DNA of 9,149 nt from Candidatus Zhuqueibacterota bacterium. GTDB lineage: Bacteria > Zhuqueibacterota > Zhuqueibacteria > Thermofontimicrobiales > Thiofontviventaceae. Both the position numbers and the translations under genes were made by a program. The stretch spans positions 1 to 9,149 of the forward strand of contig WJJN01000135.1 of assembly GCA_014729735.1 (NCBI GenBank), written 5' to 3'. This document shows positions 4,886-9,149 of this stretch, in pieces; positions within the stretch are counted from its first letter, which is position 1, and each line of letters opens with the position of its first letter. The notes beneath the pieces were generated by a model, which saw only the letters and a program-made list of their open reading frames with translations, was not told the DNA's origin and ran no database searches.

Positions 4886-6139
4886 ATGGACAAAATTTTA
4901 GCAATGCTCCTGGCAGGTGGACGTGTTGATGACCTTGATGTGTTGACTCTCTTCCGCCCCAAATCCGCCCTTCCTTTTGGAGGCATGTTTCGTATAATCG
5001 ATTTCCCGCTAAGTAATTTGTTGTATTCAAAAATCGAGCGTGTCGGTATATTATTGCAATACCGGTCTTCTTCTCTGATTACACATATCGGCAATGGCAG
5101 TGCATGGGACATGATTGGGCGAAACAGAGGGATTTTCGTTCTGCCGCCTTATATCGCAGCTAGCTCTTCAAACTGGTATAACGGGACCGCGGATGCGATC
5201 CATCAAAATTTTGACTTTATAGATGAATTTGACCCGGAACACGTTTTGATTCTATCCGGAGACCATATCTATAAGATGGATTACGCGCCCCTGATCGATT
5301 TCCATCAATCTAAAAATGCCGATATGACAGCCGTTTTCACCAAGGTCAATATTAATTCAGCACACCGCTTTGGTTTAGCTGAACTTGATGATGAAGCCGG
5401 AGAAATGGGCGGAAGATTGTTGAAATACTGGGAGAAACCCAAAAAACCGATTGCTGACTGGGCTTCTCTGACGATCTATTTATTCAAAACCTCTGTATTG
5501 AAACAGGTTCTTAATGAAATCGAGCAGGAAGACATAACCTTTGAATTTGGGCGAGATATCATCCCCCGGATGATTGACAGATTTAAGGTTTACGGTTTCA
5601 AATTTCATGGATATTGGGGATACACGCGCACATTCTATGAGTACTGGAAATCCAATATGGATACTCTTGGAGAAAATCCAAAAATCGATATTCAGAAATG
5701 GGGCGTTAGAACGAATTTGGATCACCGGGAAATACGCGACCGAATCCCTACCAAAATTTCTGCAGATGCCACAATAGAAAATAGCTTAATCTCCCCGGGC
5801 TGTGAAATTGAAGGCACCGTCATCAACAGCATTCTGTTTCCCGGTGTCATTGTTGAAAAAGGTGCAACCGTAAAGGATTCGATAATAATGTTTGATTCAC
5901 ATATCCAAAATCGAGCAACTTTGGAACGCGCAATTCTGGATACAGATATTATTGTGGGGAAGTATGCGCATATTGGGTACAGCGATGCTATCCAGCACGA
6001 TACAGAATTAACTGTCATCGGACAAAAGACGTTTATTCCTGATCATGCAAAAATCAAAAAAAATAAGACAATTAGTCCCAATTTACCCCCAAATTCCATC
6101 GAAGCATTCCATAAAATTTCAGGAGTAAATCCCGAATGA
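4886..6139 (+). CDS. GlgD-like, probably non-catalytic ADP-glucose pyrophosphorylase subunit
   Basis: A 417-residue paralogue of GlgC. The nucleotidyltransferase domain (about 1-250) keeps Lys26 in RPKSALPFGG, GTADAIHQN (100-108), Asp126 in LSGDHIYKMDY and Glu183-Lys184 in YWEKP. Two key sites are lost. The nucleotide-binding GGxGTRL loop reads GGRVDDL (11-17), so the catalytic Arg is gone. YWxDVGT reads YWGYTRT (243-249), so the metal-binding Asp is Tyr246. The conserved SMGIYVF is also SLTIYLF. A left-handed beta-helix domain follows (about 290-390). This pattern resembles GlgD of Firmicutes, a subunit that lacks activity alone but modulates GlgC in a heterotetramer. By analogy it would regulate or stabilise the enzyme encoded next, which it overlaps by 4 bp (ATGA). 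The start MDKILAMLLAGG matches the family N-terminus, though no Shine-Dalgarno site precedes it. A pyrophosphorylase acting on another sugar-1-phosphate is less likely given the lost residues. Confidence 0.85.
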   Translation: MDKILAMLLAGGRVDDLDVLTLFRPKSALPFGGMFRIIDFPLSNLLYSKIERVGILLQYRSSSLITHIGNGSAWDMIGRNRGIFVLPPYIAASSSNWYNGTADAIHQNFDFIDEFDPEHVLILSGDHIYKMDYAPLIDFHQSKNADMTAVFTKVNINSAHRFGLAELDDEAGEMGGRLLKYWEKPKKPIADWASLTIYLFKTSVLKQVLNEIEQEDITFEFGRDIIPRMIDRFKVYGFKFHGYWGYTRTFYEYWKSNMDTLGENPKIDIQKWGVRTNLDHREIRDRIPTKISADATIENSLISPGCEIEGTVINSILFPGVIVEKGATVKDSIIMFDSHIQNRATLERAILDTDIIVGKYAHIGYSDAIQHDTELTVIGQKTFIPDHAKIKKNKTISPNLPPNSIEAFHKISGVNPE

Positions 6140-7398
6140 AAAGAGTTTTGGCGCTGTTATTAGCCGGTGGTGTTGGCAGTCGTTTAAATGTCCTTGCCAA
6201 ATTGAGAGCAAAGCCGGCAGTCCCTTTTGGAGGTATTTATCGTATAATCGACTTCACTTTAAGCAATATCGTTAATTCCGGCTTTTTTACAGTCGGCGTT
6301 TTAACACAGTATAAACCGTATTCACTTATGAAACACATTGGAACCGGGATTCCCTGGGATTTTATCGGCAGAAACCGCACAGCCAAAATTCTTCCCCCTG
6401 CAACCGGCGAAAAAAACTCCGACTGGTACCAGGGCACTGCCGATGCAATTTATCAAAATCTGCCATTCATAAAAGCACATAACCCCAAATATACGCTGGT
6501 CTTATCCGGCGATCATATTTATCATGCCGATTATAATCAACTCATTGAATTCCATGAGGAGAAAGATGCGCAAATTACCATCCCAATGATGGAAATTCCG
6601 TTAGAAAACGCACATCATTTTGGTCTCGGAATTACCAACGCCAAATACCGCATCACCGGCTGGGAAGAAAAACCAAAGCAACCACACTCAAATTTAGCGT
6701 CCATGGGTATCTATGTTTTCAATACAGATTATCTGGTAGACATTTTAGCTAACAATGTCGGCATCGATTTCGGTAAACACATTATTCCGCATGCGATCGA
6801 TACTACTGATGTGTACGCATATCCGTTTAAAGGCTATTGGCAGGATGTCGGCACTTTTCAGGCATACTGGGAAGCCAATATGGATTTATTAAATCCGCAT
6901 TCAAAATTGAACCTGAAGGAATGGCAAATTTACACAAATGTCGAGGAAGAAGAAACATACGGTGACCGGGGTCCCTCCTATTTTGATGGATCGGCTCATA
7001 TATCTAACTCAATGATCTCTCCACAATGCATTATCGAGGGAACTGTGGAAAATTCGATTTTATCTCCCGGTGTACGCGTTAAAAAAGGAGCAATAGTTAA
7101 AAACTCCATTATAATGCACGATTGCACCATTGATCCATCTTCCAAAATCGATTATTCAATTTTGGATAAAAATGTCATTGTCGGATCCGGTGCTAAAATC
7201 GGCAGCGGTGACATCGAATGCCCAAATGAAAAAACACCATCGCATTTAAATTCGGGATTAACCGTGATTGGCAAAAGCGCTATTATCCCACAGCGTTTAG
7301 AGATCGGCAGAAATTGCATTGTTCATCCATACATTACAGAAGATAATTTTGAATCGGACAGGATAAAATGCGGCTCGACAATTGAATTTGCTTTATAG
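6136..7398 (+). CDS. glgC: Glucose-1-phosphate adenylyltransferase (ADP-glucose pyrophosphorylase), catalytic subunit
   Basis: A 420-residue cytosolic enzyme that makes ADP-glucose and pyrophosphate from ATP and glucose 1-phosphate, the committed step of bacterial glycogen synthesis. All landmark residues are present: GGVGSRL (11-17, catalytic Arg16), RAKPAVPFGG (24-33, Lys26), WYQGTADAIYQN (97-108), Asp126 in LSGDHIY, WEEKP (Glu178-Lys179), ASMGIYVF (188-195) and YWQDVGT (234-240, metal ligand Asp237). A C-terminal left-handed beta-helix domain (about 285-395) forms the oligomer and effector interface. It overlaps the upstream paralogue by 4 bp (ATGA) and has its own AGGAG (6121-6125) 10 nt before the start, so translational coupling is likely. 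The pair probably assembles as a heteromer. Its 3' end overlaps the convergent gene by 6 bp. No terminator is visible between them. No glgA, glgB or glgP lies in the window. Confidence 0.93.
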   Translation: MKRVLALLLAGGVGSRLNVLAKLRAKPAVPFGGIYRIIDFTLSNIVNSGFFTVGVLTQYKPYSLMKHIGTGIPWDFIGRNRTAKILPPATGEKNSDWYQGTADAIYQNLPFIKAHNPKYTLVLSGDHIYHADYNQLIEFHEEKDAQITIPMMEIPLENAHHFGLGITNAKYRITGWEEKPKQPHSNLASMGIYVFNTDYLVDILANNVGIDFGKHIIPHAIDTTDVYAYPFKGYWQDVGTFQAYWEANMDLLNPHSKLNLKEWQIYTNVEEEETYGDRGPSYFDGSAHISNSMISPQCIIEGTVENSILSPGVRVKKGAIVKNSIIMHDCTIDPSSKIDYSILDKNVIVGSGAKIGSGDIECPNEKTPSHLNSGLTVIGKSAIIPQRLEIGRNCIVHPYITEDNFESDRIKCGSTIEFAL

Positions 7399-7944
7399 CG
7401 CCTGCAACTCCTCAAATTGTTCTTTCAAAATGCTCCTGCCCACAACACGATATGCAGGTTTATTCAGTAGGTTATATGATCTTGAATGATGCATCACCGG
7501 ATAATCTGACTCCCGTACTTTTAAATCAAATTTTGAATATTCGTCGATCGAAAAATCTGTTTTATTCTGTTCAATCGCTTTCTTAAGCATTTCCCAACGT
7601 TTTAGGAATTGTTCATTATCGCCCCGAATTTTATGTGCTGACAGTGTCATCACTTCAAAAAGTTTATCTTTGTCAAATCCACGATATTTGAATGGTCGCA
7701 GATTCACACGGACGATTTCTCCATCCGGTGAAATTTGTTCGATTAATTCACCTTCTGTCGTCATGGGCATTAGCGAATCCAGTTCCTTTTCCAAATATTC
7801 TTTTGCTTTACCGGAATCATCCATCAAATGACCGATTCCAAATACGCTTTGATGAATCAACTTATAGGCATCCTGGATTCGAAACGCCTTTTTATTTTGC
7901 GCGTGCCAGTTCAGGACATCCAAAATAGTTTTCTTTTCTTCCAT
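7393..7944 (-). CDS. Conserved hypothetical protein (183 aa)
   Basis: I do not recognise a named family. The protein is soluble-looking, has no signal peptide or membrane segment, and is mostly helical and charged. Its three most conserved-looking blocks are DAYKLIHQSVFGIGHLM (25-41), EIVRVNLRPFKYRGFD (76-91) and YPVMHHSRSYNLLNKPAYRVV (148-168). They contain several His, Arg and Tyr residues that could form a binding or active site. From memory, similar uncharacterised proteins with a YKLxHQ...GxxH start and a HHSxxY...PAYRVV end occur in diverse bacteria, but I cannot name the domain. It is 20 bp downstream of the AsmA-like gene and probably in its transcript. The start at 7944 has a modest GGTGA 6 nt upstream. 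It meets glgC tail to tail with a 6-bp overlap. The real gene status is well supported by length, protein quality and position. Confidence 0.75.
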   Translation of the reverse strand: MEEKKTILDVLNWHAQNKKAFRIQDAYKLIHQSVFGIGHLMDDSGKAKEYLEKELDSLMPMTTEGELIEQISPDGEIVRVNLRPFKYRGFDKDKLFEVMTLSAHKIRGDNEQFLKRWEMLKKAIEQNKTDFSIDEYSKFDLKVRESDYPVMHHSRSYNLLNKPAYRVVGRSILKEQFEELQAL

Positions 7945-7964
7945 TTCATTTCACCCATAAAAAT

Positions 7965-9149
7965 CTATTGTGTCTGCGCCATTGCCATATTCACGAAAAA
8001 TTTGATTGGCATCCGGGCAAGTTCTATCCTGCCGCCGCTTAAATTCAGCGGGATCAATTTGGTAAGGAAATTGCCTTTTGTCAAGTGGATCGATGGATAG
8101 AGATATCCGTGTTTAATTTCAAATGAAATGAGTCGCGGCTTGTATCCCCAGCGCAGCAGGCGCTTGGTGCCCTGAATGCTTTTATCTGTTCCCTGCGGAT
8201 CGAGCGAATTCAGTACATTATCCGTAAATCGGCTGCCGATTTTTGTAATAAATAAAAATCCGAGCACATCGATCTCTTCCTGCAAATCAAGACCCGTGCC
8301 GCTAAATTCCATATTCAAATTCAGTTCTGATTCCCGTGCCGATCCTCTGCTTGCCGGTGACAACCGTGCAGAATTCAGCCGGGAAACATTTGCCTTTACA
8401 TAATAGTTTACGGCTTCTAATTGCCCTCTGCCAAAATCAAGATGCATATTACCAATCAGATTTCCGCCGTATAAATTTAATGCGATCCTCGATAATTCAA
8501 TTCTGCCATCACCAAGATGAACATCCATATCGACATTTGAAATTTGATAATCCATCATCCGGATTTTTTCAATTTTGATGAACGGATCGATTTCACCATC
8601 ATTTATATAATACGGTCGCATCAAAAAATAATTTAGTGCATTTTTATCAGCAAACAGTGGCGTACCATCCGGCTCATTGATCAGCAGCGCCTGATCGACA
8701 TTAATTTTCTGATTGAATGGGATACGGGCGGAAATGTTGTCCACATTTACCAGATCGCTGTATCGTGCTTTCAACGAGCTCGCCTGCAGGTCTCCTTTCA
8801 CAGAAAACAGCGGCTGTTTAAAATAGATATCGATATCCGATTCGAGCCTGCCATTTAGATAAAGTTCGTCTATCAGCAATACGTGATCGTCAGAATTAAA
8901 AGTGTATTTCCCGTCCAGTTTGAATATCGGCGCAGCATCCAGACTGTCCAGCTCGCCTTTGGCGATCAGCCGTGATTGCAGATCAGGAACCTCGATCCAG
9001 GCTGAATCAAGGATCGCTCTGGTGAAATCCGGTAAGTGGAAATTCGCCTGCATAAGGGGATAGCGAAGTGCTTTAGCACGAACATCGCTAAGCAATAGCG
9101 AATCCATCGTTGCCCATAAATCACCACTGACACTTTTTCCGTCCGAAAA
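7965..9149 (-). CDS. AsmA-like envelope protein (N-terminus cut by window)
   Basis: The frame stays open to the right edge: 14 further codons precede the internal ATG at 9107. That Met is therefore probably not the start, and 394 residues plus the stop are seen. The visible part is a long series of beta-strand repeats alternating hydrophobic and polar residues, typical of the AsmA/TamB/YhdP group. These are membrane-anchored periplasmic proteins thought to carry lipids between inner and outer membranes or to aid envelope assembly. Typical stretches are RIELSRIALNLYGGNLIGNMHL and, downstream, YYVKANVSRLNSARL, as in AsmA-like C-terminal regions. The protein ends IELARMPIKFFVNMAMAQTQ. The N-terminal membrane anchor that would confirm the class is outside the window. 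The sequence implies a diderm host. It is followed at 20 bp by the 183-residue hypothetical gene. Assignment rests on fold pattern and remembered motifs, so moderate confidence. Confidence 0.7.
   Translation of the reverse strand, partial: FSDGKSVSGDLWATMDSLLLSDVRAKALRYPLMQANFHLPDFTRAILDSAWIEVPDLQSRLIAKGELDSLDAAPIFKLDGKYTFNSDDHVLLIDELYLNGRLESDIDIYFKQPLFSVKGDLQASSLKARYSDLVNVDNISARIPFNQKINVDQALLINEPDGTPLFADKNALNYFLMRPYYINDGEIDPFIKIEKIRMMDYQISNVDMDVHLGDGRIELSRIALNLYGGNLIGNMHLDFGRGQLEAVNYYVKANVSRLNSARLSPASRGSARESELNLNMEFSGTGLDLQEEIDVLGFLFITKIGSRFTDNVLNSLDPQGTDKSIQGTKRLLRWGYKPRLISFEIKHGYLYPSIHLTKGNFLTKLIPLNLSGGRIELARMPIKFFVNMAMAQTQ

Noticed and set aside
7965..9107. A complete gene starting at ATG 9107
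   Set aside because: The frame continues without a stop to the window edge and the AsmA-like protein would need an N-terminal anchor, so the gene is treated as truncated.

Overview
The window looks like a chromosomal segment from a moderately AT-rich bacterium of the FCB/Bacteroidota-like group, perhaps a lineage such as Calditrichota, KSB1 or Ignavibacteriota. The placement is an inference. It rests on the sensor kinase type (H-box AHQLGTPLSSLMGW with an RGWGLGL glycine box), the envelope and polysaccharide gene mix, and weak or absent Shine-Dalgarno sites in front of some genes. I see no insertion sequence, tRNA, rRNA or CRISPR array.

Layout. Positions 1-1858 (minus strand) hold a two-gene polysaccharide unit: a GT4-type glycosyltransferase followed 2 bp later by a D-glucuronyl C5-epimerase-like gene cut by the left edge. 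A 148-bp divergent intergenic region separates this unit from a membrane sensor histidine kinase (2007-3206, plus). Next comes about 800 bp of very AT-rich DNA without a supportable gene (3207-4004). It contains several palindromes, a perfect TGTGA-N6-TCACA site, a textbook sigma-54 promoter (TGGCATAACTTTTGCA) and a GC-richer leader segment that can fold into a long closing helix. This leads into an OmpR/PhoB-type response regulator (4005-4688), closed by a strong intrinsic terminator.

Positions 4781-7398 (plus) hold a promoter and two overlapping ADP-glucose pyrophosphorylase paralogues. The first lacks key catalytic residues and is GlgD-like. The second has an intact active site and is GlgC. 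Together they probably form a heteromeric enzyme supplying ADP-glucose for glycogen. Tail to tail with them, on the minus strand, lie a conserved hypothetical gene (7393-7944) and, upstream of it in the same unit, a large AsmA-like envelope protein gene cut by the right edge (7965-9149).

The part most worth attention is the kinase/regulator interval. A kinase and a response regulator on the same strand are separated by a long regulatory region, and the regulator appears to be made from a sigma-54 transcript with a leader of about 200 nt containing a candidate structured RNA. The second is the catalytic/non-catalytic GlgC pair.
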